From DATBAK01 sp036787815 (GTDB lineage Bacteria > Actinomycetota > Acidimicrobiia > IMCC26256 > PALSA-610), in assembly GCA_036787815.1 (NCBI GenBank), contig DAIQOP010000003.1, forward strand, positions 1 to 42,015: a stretch of DNA of 42,015 nt, read 5' to 3'. Under the pieces are notes generated by a model. The model did not search any database. It was not told the origin of the DNA and saw nothing but the letters and a program-made list of their open reading frames with translations. Made by a program: the position numbers and the translations under genes. This document shows, piece by piece, positions 32,413 through 39,091 of the stretch (its first letter is position 1; every line of letters begins with the position of its first letter).

Positions 32413-32526
32413 TGTCGGTTCCGGAAGGTATCCGGGCCGGAGCGTGTTCACGATGGCGTAACCGTCGCGCGCGCGGTGCGACATGTACCAGCGGCTACGG
32501 TGAGTTGAAGCGATCGGAGGAAATTG

Positions 32527-32703
32527 ATGGCTCAGAACCGTCTCGTCAATCTCATCGATGTGGCGCTCGAGCGGTTCGCCTCGCGAGATCTGATCGCGAG
32601 TAACGAGCTCCTCGACGTCCTTCTCGACCTTCGCATCGCGGCACTCGACGACGCCGCGCTGGAGCAGCTCCTCGAGGAAGAGTCGCAACCGACTCCCACC
32701 TGA
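32527..32703 (+). CDS. 58-residue acidic hypothetical protein
   Basis: ATG 32527 follows GGAGG at 6 nt. The product begins MAQNRLVNLIDVALERFASR and continues DLIASNELLDVLLDLRIAALDDAALEQLLEEESQPTPT. It is acidic, Leu-rich and predicted helical, without Cys or signal peptide. Codon usage matches its neighbours, so it looks real. It lies between sufU and the L,D-transpeptidase; no family is recognised. Confidence 0.65.
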   Translation: MAQNRLVNLIDVALERFASRDLIASNELLDVLLDLRIAALDDAALEQLLEEESQPTPT

Positions 32704-32791
32704 TCAGGGCCGGTCCACCACCCCGTCACGATTCGCGCGGGTTCCTCCGGTAAACTGGGGTTTCCCCCGGCCGTCTTCGGAAGCGCTGTTC

Positions 32792-33781
32792 TTGCACAAG
32801 CGCCTGCGTGTTCTCAGTGTGGTTGCCACCGTCGTCGCGATCAGCGTCGGCTTCATCGGCGCGTACGCCTACGTGTTCGGGCTGGGTGGGAGCGGCACCG
32901 CGAGCGCGGGCACGCTTCCCACGTTCGCGCCCGTGAGCACCTCCGCCGCGACCACCACGACGACGCGGCCGAAGCCGACGACCACCACCACTCCGGTGCA
33001 GCCCGAGCCGACCCCGGTGAAGATGCCCGACCCGGGGCACAGCCTCGGCATCGGCGCTCGCGGCCCGATCGTGCTCGCGTACGAGCAGCGCCTCGCCTCC
33101 CTGCACATCGACCCGGGCCCGGTCGACGGCGTGTACGACCAGCAGACGGCATACGCGATCGACGCCGTCGAGAAGATCTACGGCATCCAGCGCGACGGTC
33201 AGATCGGTGCGCAGGTGCGGTTGGCGCTGTCGGTCTTCCGATGGCCGAAGCCGCTGACCACGCACGCCGAGCCCGACCGCGTCGAGGTCTCGCTCGACAA
33301 GCAGTACATCGTGCTCTACGCGAACAACTGGGTGAAGCTCATCTCCACCACCTCCACCGGCGGTGGCTACGCGTTCTGCGGTGGCGACCAGGGCTGCCAG
33401 TACGCGGTCACGCCTCCCGGTCGCTTCGAGTTCCAGTGGTATTTCAACGGGTGGCGCACGAGCAAGCTCGGGCACCTCTACAAGCCGTACTACTTCGACG
33501 GCGGCATCGCGATCCACGGGTACCCCGAGGTTCCGAACTACCCGGCGTCGCACGGATGCGTGCGCATCCCGATGAAGACCGCCGACTACTTCCACACGCT
33601 CGTGCACAACGGGTTCCCGGTCTACGTCGTCGGCACGCCGTCGCACGCGCTCGGTGTCACGCCGCCGACGCCGGCCACCACCACGACGACCAAGCCGAAG
33701 ACCACCACCACCACGGCCAAGAAGTCGCCGCCCACCACCAAGCCGAAGACCACCACCACGACGGCAAAGAAGAAGCCGTAA
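32792..33781 (+). CDS. L,D-transpeptidase with peptidoglycan-binding domain and Thr/Pro/Lys-rich linkers
   Basis: 329 aa from TTG 32792. An N-terminal membrane anchor/signal (VLSVVATVVAISVGFIGAYAYVFG, about 7-30) leads to a Thr/Pro linker (53-75). Residues 85-150 form a PG_binding_1-like domain (LGIGARGPIVLAYEQRLASL, VDGVYDQQTAYAIDAVEK). The YkuD catalytic domain (160-285) has H242 (IHGYPE) and the SHGCVR motif with C256. It should form 3-3 crosslinks in the wall. A second T/K/P-rich tail ends the protein. TAAACT (32751-32756) is the likely -10, with GGAAG 8 nt before the TTG. Confidence 0.9.
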   Translation: MHKRLRVLSVVATVVAISVGFIGAYAYVFGLGGSGTASAGTLPTFAPVSTSAATTTTTRPKPTTTTTPVQPEPTPVKMPDPGHSLGIGARGPIVLAYEQRLASLHIDPGPVDGVYDQQTAYAIDAVEKIYGIQRDGQIGAQVRLALSVFRWPKPLTTHAEPDRVEVSLDKQYIVLYANNWVKLISTTSTGGGYAFCGGDQGCQYAVTPPGRFEFQWYFNGWRTSKLGHLYKPYYFDGGIAIHGYPEVPNYPASHGCVRIPMKTADYFHTLVHNGFPVYVVGTPSHALGVTPPTPATTTTTKPKTTTTTAKKSPPTTKPKTTTTTAKKKP

Positions 33782-33785
33782 TCAC

Positions 33786-35006
33786 TCAGGTTTTCGGCGC
33801 CACCCGGTAGTAGAGCTGCCCCGCATCGCTCCACGCTTCGGCCTGGCCGGCGTGGGCCAGGTGCTCGAGGTGGGCGAAGGTCTCGCTCTCGGCCATCGTG
33901 CCCCAGTGCTTCTTGGGGAAGACCTCGTGCGAGAGGTCGACCACGGTCGCGGGGCCGATCGCCAGCGACGCTTCGCGCAACATCTCCATGCGTTCCTCGT
34001 GGTGGCGCTTGATCGCCTCGACCCGACCGGGAACGTCGTCGAAGGCGACGCCGTGGGCGGGGAGTCCGAGCTTCACCCCTTCGAGCTGACCGACGAGATC
34101 GAGCGTCGCGAGGTACGACCGCAACGAGTCGCCGCGCCGCACCCCCGACACGTGCGGCGTGATCGTCGGCAGCACGTGGTCGCCCGAGAGCAGCGTGCCG
34201 GTCTCCGGGTCGAAGAGGCACAGGTGATCGACGGTGTGGCCGGGCGTGTGGAGCACCTGCCACTCGCGCCCGGCGAGGCGGAGGTGCTCACCGTGATGCA
34301 CGCGCTTCGACGGCTCCGGTGGAGTGAACAGCAGCCGCAGCGCGCGGATCATCACGCGGCGCTTGAACGGCGGGCCCGGATTCGTCGTGCCCCACGGCGT
34401 CGGCGAGCCCCACGGGTTCGACGTCGTTTCCGTGTCGAGCGTGTCGTCGGGGATCACGCCGTCGGCGTGGTCGTAGCTGTGGCCGTGACCGTCGGCGGCG
34501 AGGTCGGCGACCGTGGGGATCTCCTCGGGCGGGACGTCGGCCGACTGCGCGGCGACGGCCGCCTCGTGCTCGAGCCGGCGGGCCTCGCCTTCGCTGAGCG
34601 CCCGCTGCGCGCTCGGCCCCTTGACCGTCCAAGTCGAGAACGCGTGGTGGGTGACGATCGGGGCGCCCGACTTCTCGGCCAGTCGCCCGGCGCCGCCGAA
34701 GTGGTCGGGGTGCGAATGGGTGACGATCACCGTGTGGACGTCGCGTATGCGGAACCCGGCGTCGGAGAGGCGCTTCTTCAGCGCCCGCCACGACTGCGGG
34801 CCCGGCAGGCCCGGGTCGACGATCGCGACGCCCTTCGCATCGACGAGGCCGTACATGTTCACGTGGCCCAGGCCGGGCATCCAGATCGGGAGCTGCATCC
34901 GCAGCACACCGGGCGCGACCTCGGTGATCTCCTCGGACGCCGGGTCCTGCTCCGACTTGTGCGGACGGGGAACGTTGCTCGTCGGCTTCGCCGCCACGTC
35001 GGTCAC
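33786..35006 (-). CDS. MBL-fold metallo-hydrolase, long form
   Basis: 406 aa. Metal motif THSHPDHFGG (97-106), then HTPGHTVDHLCLFD, LLSGDHVLPTITPHVS (bridging Asp) and LPAHGVAFDDVPGRVEAIKRHHEER near the C-terminus, with a C-terminal winged-helix-like segment typical of LACTB2/RNase-Z-like enzymes. A 70-residue insertion (about 125-215, with GHGHSYDHADGVIPDDT) separates the first two blocks. Substrate unknown. TAGGCT 6 nt before GTG 35006 supports a leaderless start. It converges on the transpeptidase with 4 bp between stops. Confidence 0.87.
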   Translation of the reverse strand: MTDVAAKPTSNVPRPHKSEQDPASEEITEVAPGVLRMQLPIWMPGLGHVNMYGLVDAKGVAIVDPGLPGPQSWRALKKRLSDAGFRIRDVHTVIVTHSHPDHFGGAGRLAEKSGAPIVTHHAFSTWTVKGPSAQRALSEGEARRLEHEAAVAAQSADVPPEEIPTVADLAADGHGHSYDHADGVIPDDTLDTETTSNPWGSPTPWGTTNPGPPFKRRVMIRALRLLFTPPEPSKRVHHGEHLRLAGREWQVLHTPGHTVDHLCLFDPETGTLLSGDHVLPTITPHVSGVRRGDSLRSYLATLDLVGQLEGVKLGLPAHGVAFDDVPGRVEAIKRHHEERMEMLREASLAIGPATVVDLSHEVFPKKHWGTMAESETFAHLEHLAHAGQAEAWSDAGQLYYRVAPKT

Positions 35007-35012
35007 CCGGCG

Positions 35013-35018
35013 AGCCTA
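35013..35018 (-). promoter_or_regulatory. Leaderless-type -10 (TAGGCT) of the long MBL gene
   Basis: TAGGCT on the minus strand ends 6 nt before GTG 35006. Confidence 0.65.
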
Positions 35019-35104
35019 CCGAGCCGCCCCACAGCGGCGACAAGTGGCGGCGACCGGCGTCGTGGGCCTTGGCTGTGAGCGCCGGCCGGCCGATCGGCGG
35101 CGGG

Positions 35105-35110
35105 CAGAAT
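35105..35110 (+). promoter_or_regulatory. Leaderless-type -10 (CAGAAT) of the macrodomain gene
   Basis: CAGAAT ends 6 nt before GTG 35117. Confidence 0.5.
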
Positions 35111-35116
35111 GCAACC

Positions 35117-35623
35117 GTGAAGATCGAAGCAATTCGCGGTGACATCACGGCCGAGCGCGTCGACGCGATCGTGAACGCCGCCAACGGCGCGCTGCGCCGT
35201 GGCGCAGGGGTGTGCGGTGCGATCTTCGCGGCCGCGGGCCCCGAGCTCGACGCCGCCTGCGCCGCGATCGGGGCCTGCGCGACGGGCGATGCCGTCGTCA
35301 CACCCGGCTTCGCGCTTCCGGCGCGCTGGATCGTGCACACGGTCGGGCCGGTCTGGCACGGCGGCGACCGCGGGGAGCCCGCGCTGCTCGCATCGTGCTA
35401 CCGGCGATCGATCGAAGTCGCTCGGTCCGCGGGGGCAACCTCCATCGCGTTTCCCGCCATCTCGACCGGCGTCTTCGGGTATCCACCCCGCGCCGCGGCC
35501 GAGATCGCGACGGCGACCGTGGCCGCGACCGAGCTCGCGGGTGCACTCGAGATCGTCCGCCTCGTCGCGTTCGACGAGGCGACGCTGCGAACGTACCGCG
35601 AGCTGCTCGACTCACCCGGTTGA
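35117..35623 (+). CDS. Macrodomain protein, probable O-acetyl-ADP-ribose deacetylase / ADP-ribosyl hydrolase
   Basis: 168 aa, a single macrodomain. IRGDITAERVDAIVNAANGALRRGAGVCGAI holds the ADP-ribose-binding GDIT, NAAN and catalytic-loop GVCGAI elements; RWIVHTVGPVW, SIAFPAISTGVFGYP (the diphosphate loop) and AFDEATLRTYRELL complete the MacroD-type order. It hydrolyses O-acetyl-ADP-ribose or removes mono-ADP-ribose in the cytoplasm. GTG 35117 is supported by the -10 and by the family N-terminus; a start at 35069 is less likely. Confidence 0.9.
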   Translation: MKIEAIRGDITAERVDAIVNAANGALRRGAGVCGAIFAAAGPELDAACAAIGACATGDAVVTPGFALPARWIVHTVGPVWHGGDRGEPALLASCYRRSIEVARSAGATSIAFPAISTGVFGYPPRAAAEIATATVAATELAGALEIVRLVAFDEATLRTYRELLDSPG

Positions 35624-35657
35624 CGAAAGGCAGTTCGTCTCGGTGGCGCGCGCGGTG

Positions 35658-36164
35658 TCAGGTCGCGAGGAGGCCACGCAGGTACGCCGCCTGCCCGAGG
35701 TGCTGCAGACTGTCGTCGGCAATGCTCACCAGCCGCACGCCGAGCGTGACGGGCGGATCCCATCTTCGGTCCACGACGCGATCGAGGTCCTTCGGGGTGA
35801 GGCGTTCCAACAGCGTGCGCGTGCGCCCGTCGACGGCGTCCAGATACTCGATGAGCACCTGGGGGCTCTCCGGTCGAACCGCGGCGACATCCTGTGCAGC
35901 ATGGCCGTAGCCGGTATTGCCTGGGTCCGGGTCGAGACCGAAGCGGCGAGCCCAGTCGCCGCCGATCCAGATCTGATCGGCATCAATGATCTCGGCGACG
36001 TGGTCGTCCTGCACGCGAGCGGCATGCCACACGAGCCACGCGATCGTGTTCGCACCGGGCGACGGCGCTTCCGTGAGCGTCGCGAGGTCGACGCCGTCGA
36101 CGACGCTGCCGGCCAACGGCGGGATGCGGCTGTAGAGCTCGAGCAGCAGCGCGGCGACGTCCAT
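35658..36164 (-). CDS. DinB family protein (DUF664-like)
   Basis: 168 aa four-helix bundle. MDVAALLLELYSRIPPLAG is the typical DinB N-terminal helix; H47 (WLVWHAARVQDDH) and H155 (SLQHLGQAAYLRG) are the metal ligands expected for this family, many of whose actinobacterial members are thought to act in mycothiol-dependent reactions. ATG 36164 is chosen over ATG 36224 because it starts the first helix and TGGAAT lies 6 nt upstream. It converges on the macrodomain gene. Confidence 0.82.
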   Translation of the reverse strand: MDVAALLLELYSRIPPLAGSVVDGVDLATLTEAPSPGANTIAWLVWHAARVQDDHVAEIIDADQIWIGGDWARRFGLDPDPGNTGYGHAAQDVAAVRPESPQVLIEYLDAVDGRTRTLLERLTPKDLDRVVDRRWDPPVTLGVRLVSIADDSLQHLGQAAYLRGLLAT

Positions 36165-36170
36165 CTCACG

Positions 36171-36176
36171 ATTCCA
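36171..36176 (-). promoter_or_regulatory. Possible leaderless-type -10 (TGGAAT) of the DinB gene
   Basis: TGGAAT on the minus strand ends 6 nt before ATG 36164. Confidence 0.4.
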
Positions 36177-36225
36177 CCACGTCGGCGGTTGCCGCGCACG
36201 CAGTGCTCCGTCGGGGGTGGCCATC

Positions 36226-36231
36226 TAGCCT
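36226..36231 (+). promoter_or_regulatory. Leaderless-type -10 (TAGCCT) of the hypothetical gene at 36239
   Basis: TAGCCT ends 7 nt before ATG 36239. Confidence 0.6.
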
Positions 36232-36238
36232 CGGCGCG

Positions 36239-36745
36239 ATGGCACCTCGCACTCCCACCGCGCTGTGGCTCGTCGACGCGGCGCTGATCACCGCGCTCGA
36301 CGCCCAGCTCGGGCCACCGATCGATTCGTACCTGAACGGCTCGCAGACCTGGCTCACGCCCGACGGTCCGGGCGAGGTCGAGCTGGAGTGGCGCCTGCAC
36401 CCCGCACCCGCGTACGAGACCCCGGGCGGGCTGTCGCACTACGACGTGTGGGAGTCGGTGGTGAGCGCGCTCGCGGCGGGAGCCGACCCCGACGCGCTTC
36501 CCCTCGGCGACGCGAAGGTGGCGCTCACGCGGCTGTGGGAAGGGCTCGAATGCTTCGCGGCCTACGGCGACGAGATGGAACCGGCGACGCTCGCCGCGGC
36601 CGCGCGCGAGGCGCTCGGGCGCGCGCCCGACGCGAGCGGTATGGCCGACCACGACGCGATCGGTGACGCATGGGAACGCGCGAGCGGTCAGGTGTCGATC
36701 GTGGCGCTGCTCCTCGCGCAGCTTCGCCCCGAGCCTCAGGCCTGA
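36239..36745 (+). CDS. Hypothetical protein
   Basis: 168 aa soluble protein: MAPRTPTALWLVDAALITAL, then SYLNGSQTWLTPDGPGEVELEWRLHPAPAYETPGGLSHYDVWESVV, and a C-terminal helical half with LWEGLECFAAYGDEMEPATL. No family or catalytic motif is recognised. Codon use matches the neighbours and the -10 box supports the start. Its end overlaps the convergent Nudix gene by 10 bp. Confidence 0.7.
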   Translation: MAPRTPTALWLVDAALITALDAQLGPPIDSYLNGSQTWLTPDGPGEVELEWRLHPAPAYETPGGLSHYDVWESVVSALAAGADPDALPLGDAKVALTRLWEGLECFAAYGDEMEPATLAAAAREALGRAPDASGMADHDAIGDAWERASGQVSIVALLLAQLRPEPQA

Positions 36746-37437
36746 GCGTCGCCGATCGTGCCCCGCCACGTCGGGGTGCGGGGCGCGTCGAAGCTGCACG
36801 GTCGCTGCTCGCCGTCGATCGCCGCGAACGCGAGGTCGACCCAACGATGCGCGCCGGCCAGCGGCTGCGGCAGCCGGTCCCGGGGATAGAAGCCCACCTG
36901 GCTCGTCTCGAGCGGGTGCCCGGTGAGCTCGCCCCCGAGCATCTTGCAGTGGAACACCATCGAGTACATCGGCACGCGCGCGAAGCCGAGGCGGAGGCCG
37001 TCGAGGACGGCGATGAGCGACACCGGCTCGCACTCGATCCCGGTCTCCTCGTACACCTCCTTCACCGCGACCTCCGAAGGCGAGTAGCCGACGTCGGCCC
37101 AGCCCACCGGATACAGCCACACCCCCGAATCGGCGCGTTGGGTCAGCAGCAGCTCACCCTTCTCGTTGCCGACGATCGCCGCCACCGCGCACTTGGGCGT
37201 GACGTATCCGGGCACACCGCTGCCGACGGTCTCCAGCCATTCGTCGAAGAGCTCGTCGGCTTCGGCTTCCTCGATCCCCGCATAGCGAATGTCGGCCGCG
37301 ACGCGCAGCACCTCTTCGAAGCGCTCGCGCTCGTACAGGCTCTGGGTGAACCCGAGCCCGGTGCGCGCGATGCCCGAGAGCGCCTCGGCCCACCGCAGGA
37401 GATCGGAGGCCGAAGCGACGAACGGAAGGTCAGCCAT
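36736..37437 (-). CDS. Nudix hydrolase with N-terminal Nudix-associated helical domain
   Basis: 233 aa. Residues 10-60 (DLLRWAEALSGIARTGLGFTQSLYERERFEEVLRVAADI) match the N-terminal domain found with ADP-ribose/NDP-X Nudix enzymes. The Nudix fold (80-215) has GWADVGYSPSEVAVKEVYEETGIE; the metal-binding Glu residues of KEVYEETG (126-133) are intact, with Lys in place of the usual Arg. It should cleave a nucleoside-diphosphate-linked substrate. ATG 37437 follows TAGTCT by 6 nt; that box also contains the stop codon of the upstream gene. Confidence 0.88.
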   Translation of the reverse strand: MADLPFVASASDLLRWAEALSGIARTGLGFTQSLYERERFEEVLRVAADIRYAGIEEAEADELFDEWLETVGSGVPGYVTPKCAVAAIVGNEKGELLLTQRADSGVWLYPVGWADVGYSPSEVAVKEVYEETGIECEPVSLIAVLDGLRLGFARVPMYSMVFHCKMLGGELTGHPLETSQVGFYPRDRLPQPLAGAHRWVDLAFAAIDGEQRPCSFDAPRTPTWRGTIGDAQA

Positions 37438-37443
37438 GCACCG

Positions 37444-37449
37444 AGACTA
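37444..37449 (-). promoter_or_regulatory. Leaderless-type -10 (TAGTCT) overlapping an upstream stop codon
   Basis: TAGTCT on the minus strand ends 6 nt before ATG 37437; its TAG (37447-37449) is the stop of the preceding gene. Confidence 0.6.
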
Positions 37450-37893
37450 GGGGCCTGCGGGCTCCTCGTTCCGGACGCGCGCCCGCAGCACCGCGGCCTT
37501 CGCGAGACCCCACGCGAGCAGGAGCGGCCCGAGATCGGGGTCGCCGAGATCGCCGAGGGTGCGCGGGGCGAGGTCGTAGTCGTCGTCGGGGAACGCCCGT
37601 TCCTCGAACGCGTCGCGCACGACCCCGGGTACCCCCGCGCTGCGCAGCACGGCCGTCGGCGCCGCGACCAGCCCGCGGACCACCTGGAGCGGCGTCGTCC
37701 GCTGCTCGGCCGCATCGCGGGCGAAGAGGTCGTGCAACGTCGCGACGACCCGTTCCGTCGCGGGGCCCGCCGTCGCTTCCGCGGCCGCGACCGCTGCCGC
37801 GCGTTGCTCGGGACCGAGCCGGCCCCACGCATCCACGATGCGCGTCACCGACGAGACGACCCAGCCCGGGCCGCACAGCGCGACACCCTCCAC
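37447..37893 (-). CDS. Conserved actinobacterial hypothetical protein
   Basis: 148 aa from GTG 37893. Visible blocks: GWVVSSVTRIVDAWGRLGPEQRAAAVAAAEATAG, LHDLFARDAAEQRTTPLQVVR, VVRDAFEERAFPDDDYDLAP and DPDLGPLLLAWGLAKAAVLRAR. It is mostly helical, soluble and Ala-rich. I recall similar proteins beside HemQ and NIL genes in acidimicrobial genomes but cannot name a function. The frame is open further upstream into the NIL gene; GTG 37893 is the nearest start after that gene's stop. Confidence 0.65.
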   Translation of the reverse strand: MEGVALCGPGWVVSSVTRIVDAWGRLGPEQRAAAVAAAEATAGPATERVVATLHDLFARDAAEQRTTPLQVVRGLVAAPTAVLRSAGVPGVVRDAFEERAFPDDDYDLAPRTLGDLGDPDLGPLLLAWGLAKAAVLRARVRNEEPAGP

Positions 37894-37921
37894 GATCGCG
37901 GAAGATGCTTCGGAGAGCGCG

Positions 37922-38164
37922 TCAGCCGGCGACGACGTCGCCTTCCATCGGGTTGACGGTGCATCCCTGCGCGGCGAGCCAGTCGATGGCGGCATCGCGC
38001 GCGCCGGGCGGCCCGTCGAGCTCGAGAATCATCCAGCCCGAGTGGGCCTCGACGTTCGCGCGCCGGATGTTGGGAACCACGTCGAAGCGCCGGATGATCT
38101 CGTAGATCATCGGCTTCGCCACGAGCTCCTCGGGGAACGCCACGAACAACCGTGCGCCACTCAT
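37922..38164 (-). CDS. NIL domain protein
   Basis: 80 aa, essentially one NIL domain (ferredoxin-like fold, named for its Asn-Ile-Leu-type core): RLFVAFPEELVAKPMIYEII, RRFDVVPNIRRANVEAHSGWMILELDG, and DWLAAQGCTVNPMEGDVV. In methionine importers this domain binds the substrate at the C-terminus of MetN; stand-alone copies are thought to be regulatory or sulfur-related, sometimes fused to 4Fe-4S domains, which is not the case here. ATG 38164 lacks a Shine-Dalgarno and is linked to the HemQ stop by two 5-codon ORFs. Confidence 0.85.
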   Translation of the reverse strand: MSGARLFVAFPEELVAKPMIYEIIRRFDVVPNIRRANVEAHSGWMILELDGPPGARDAAIDWLAAQGCTVNPMEGDVVAG

Positions 38165-38192
38165 GCGGATCCGTTCATGCGGGGTCGTTCAT
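38161..38192 (-). other. Two mini-ORFs joined by ATGA overlaps between hemQ and the NIL gene
   Basis: Reading on the minus strand, ATGA at 38192-38189 joins the HemQ stop to MNDPA; ATGA at 38178-38175 joins that stop to MNGSA; ATGA at 38164-38161 joins that stop to the NIL start. Both steps are exactly 14 nt, forming an imperfect tandem repeat (11 of 14 identical). No Shine-Dalgarno precedes the NIL gene. Confidence 0.6.
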
Positions 38193-38977
38193 ACGGGGCC
38201 GTCCGCCGGCAAGCCGAGGCGGGTGAGCGCATCGGCGGGATCGAGCACCAGACCGGTGAAGAACGGGCCGAACTCGGCGTACCGGGCCGACGCCTCGTCG
38301 AAGCGCATCTCGTTGACGATGTCCTTGAGCACGACCGGGTCGTCGGTGAGCAGGGTGACACCCCACTCCCAGTCGTCGAGCCCCGTCGATCCCGTGATGA
38401 GCTGGATGACGCGCCCGGCGTAGGTGCGGCCGACCTTGGCGTGGCCGCCCATCAGGCGCTTGCGCTCCTCGAACCGCAGCTCGTACCAGTTGGCGCCCGA
38501 GTCGCGGCGCTTCGACATCGGGTAGAAGCCGATGACCGCCTTCGCCGGGAGCTGCGGATGCAGTCGCGCGTCGACGTAGTGCTCCATGCGGGTCGCGAAC
38601 GCGTCGACCTTCTCCTCGAGCTCCGCGCCGGCGACTCCTTCGGCCACGAGCCGCGCCCGCTCGTCGTCGGCGGTCGAGGTGTACTCCGACTTCTCCGTCA
38701 GCGACACGTACGACCAGGTCGGCACGAGCGGCGTGGCCGCGAGCTCGTGCTGGAAGGCCGCCAGGCGAGCGAGATCGGGACCGAGCACCATGATCCCGAG
38801 ATCGGCCTTGTGACCGAGCACGGTGAACACGAGGGCCTGGTGGCCGTCGGCCTGCAGGGACGCCACGGCGTCGAGCACCCGCTTCGCGGCGCCCGGCTCG
38901 CGCGCCGCCCGCTCGTGGTCGACGCGGTAGAAGAGGTGCAGCACACCCCAACCGATCGACGGTGTCACCGGGTCCAT
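38189..38977 (-). CDS. hemQ: Coproheme decarboxylase HemQ (chlorite dismutase family)
   Basis: 262 aa. WGVLHLFYRVD, FTVLGHKADLGIMVL, TWSYVSLTEKSEYT, AVIGFYPMSKRR, NWYELRFEERKRLMGGHAKVGRTYAGRV and DDWEWGVTLLTDDP are the conserved HemQ blocks; H179 in MGGHAKVGR is the proximal heme ligand and Y99 (KSEYT) is close to the position of the radical tyrosine. It oxidatively decarboxylates coproheme III to heme b, the last step of the coproporphyrin-dependent pathway used by actinobacteria. ATG 38977 follows TACCCT by 6 nt, so the mRNA is probably leaderless. Confidence 0.93.
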   Translation of the reverse strand: MDPVTPSIGWGVLHLFYRVDHERAAREPGAAKRVLDAVASLQADGHQALVFTVLGHKADLGIMVLGPDLARLAAFQHELAATPLVPTWSYVSLTEKSEYTSTADDERARLVAEGVAGAELEEKVDAFATRMEHYVDARLHPQLPAKAVIGFYPMSKRRDSGANWYELRFEERKRLMGGHAKVGRTYAGRVIQLITGSTGLDDWEWGVTLLTDDPVVLKDIVNEMRFDEASARYAEFGPFFTGLVLDPADALTRLGLPADGPV

Positions 38978-38983
38978 GGATCG

Positions 38984-38989
38984 AGGGTA
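38984..38989 (-). promoter_or_regulatory. Leaderless-type -10 (TACCCT) of hemQ
   Basis: TACCCT on the minus strand ends 6 nt before ATG 38977. Confidence 0.65.
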
Positions 38990-39036
38990 CCGCGCACCTC
39001 GCGTTCAGCGGCACGCATGCGACCATGTGCGACGCG

Positions 39037-39064
39037 AACGGGCCGCCCCGAAGGGCGGCCCGTT
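39037..39064 (-). terminator. Strong hairpin downstream of groEL
   Basis: Perfect 12-bp stem (arm AACGGGCCGCCC) closed by TTCG on the minus strand, 27 nt after the groEL stop. There is no U-tract, which is common for actinobacterial terminators. Confidence 0.75.
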
Positions 39065-39091
39065 GCACGGATTTCGGCGAGTGCCGGGTGA

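Noticed and set aside
32393..32461. 22-codon ORF overlapping the sufU stop by ATGA
   Set aside because: It ends in TAA 65 nt before the next gene and overlaps a hairpin, so it does not link to anything; treated as chance.
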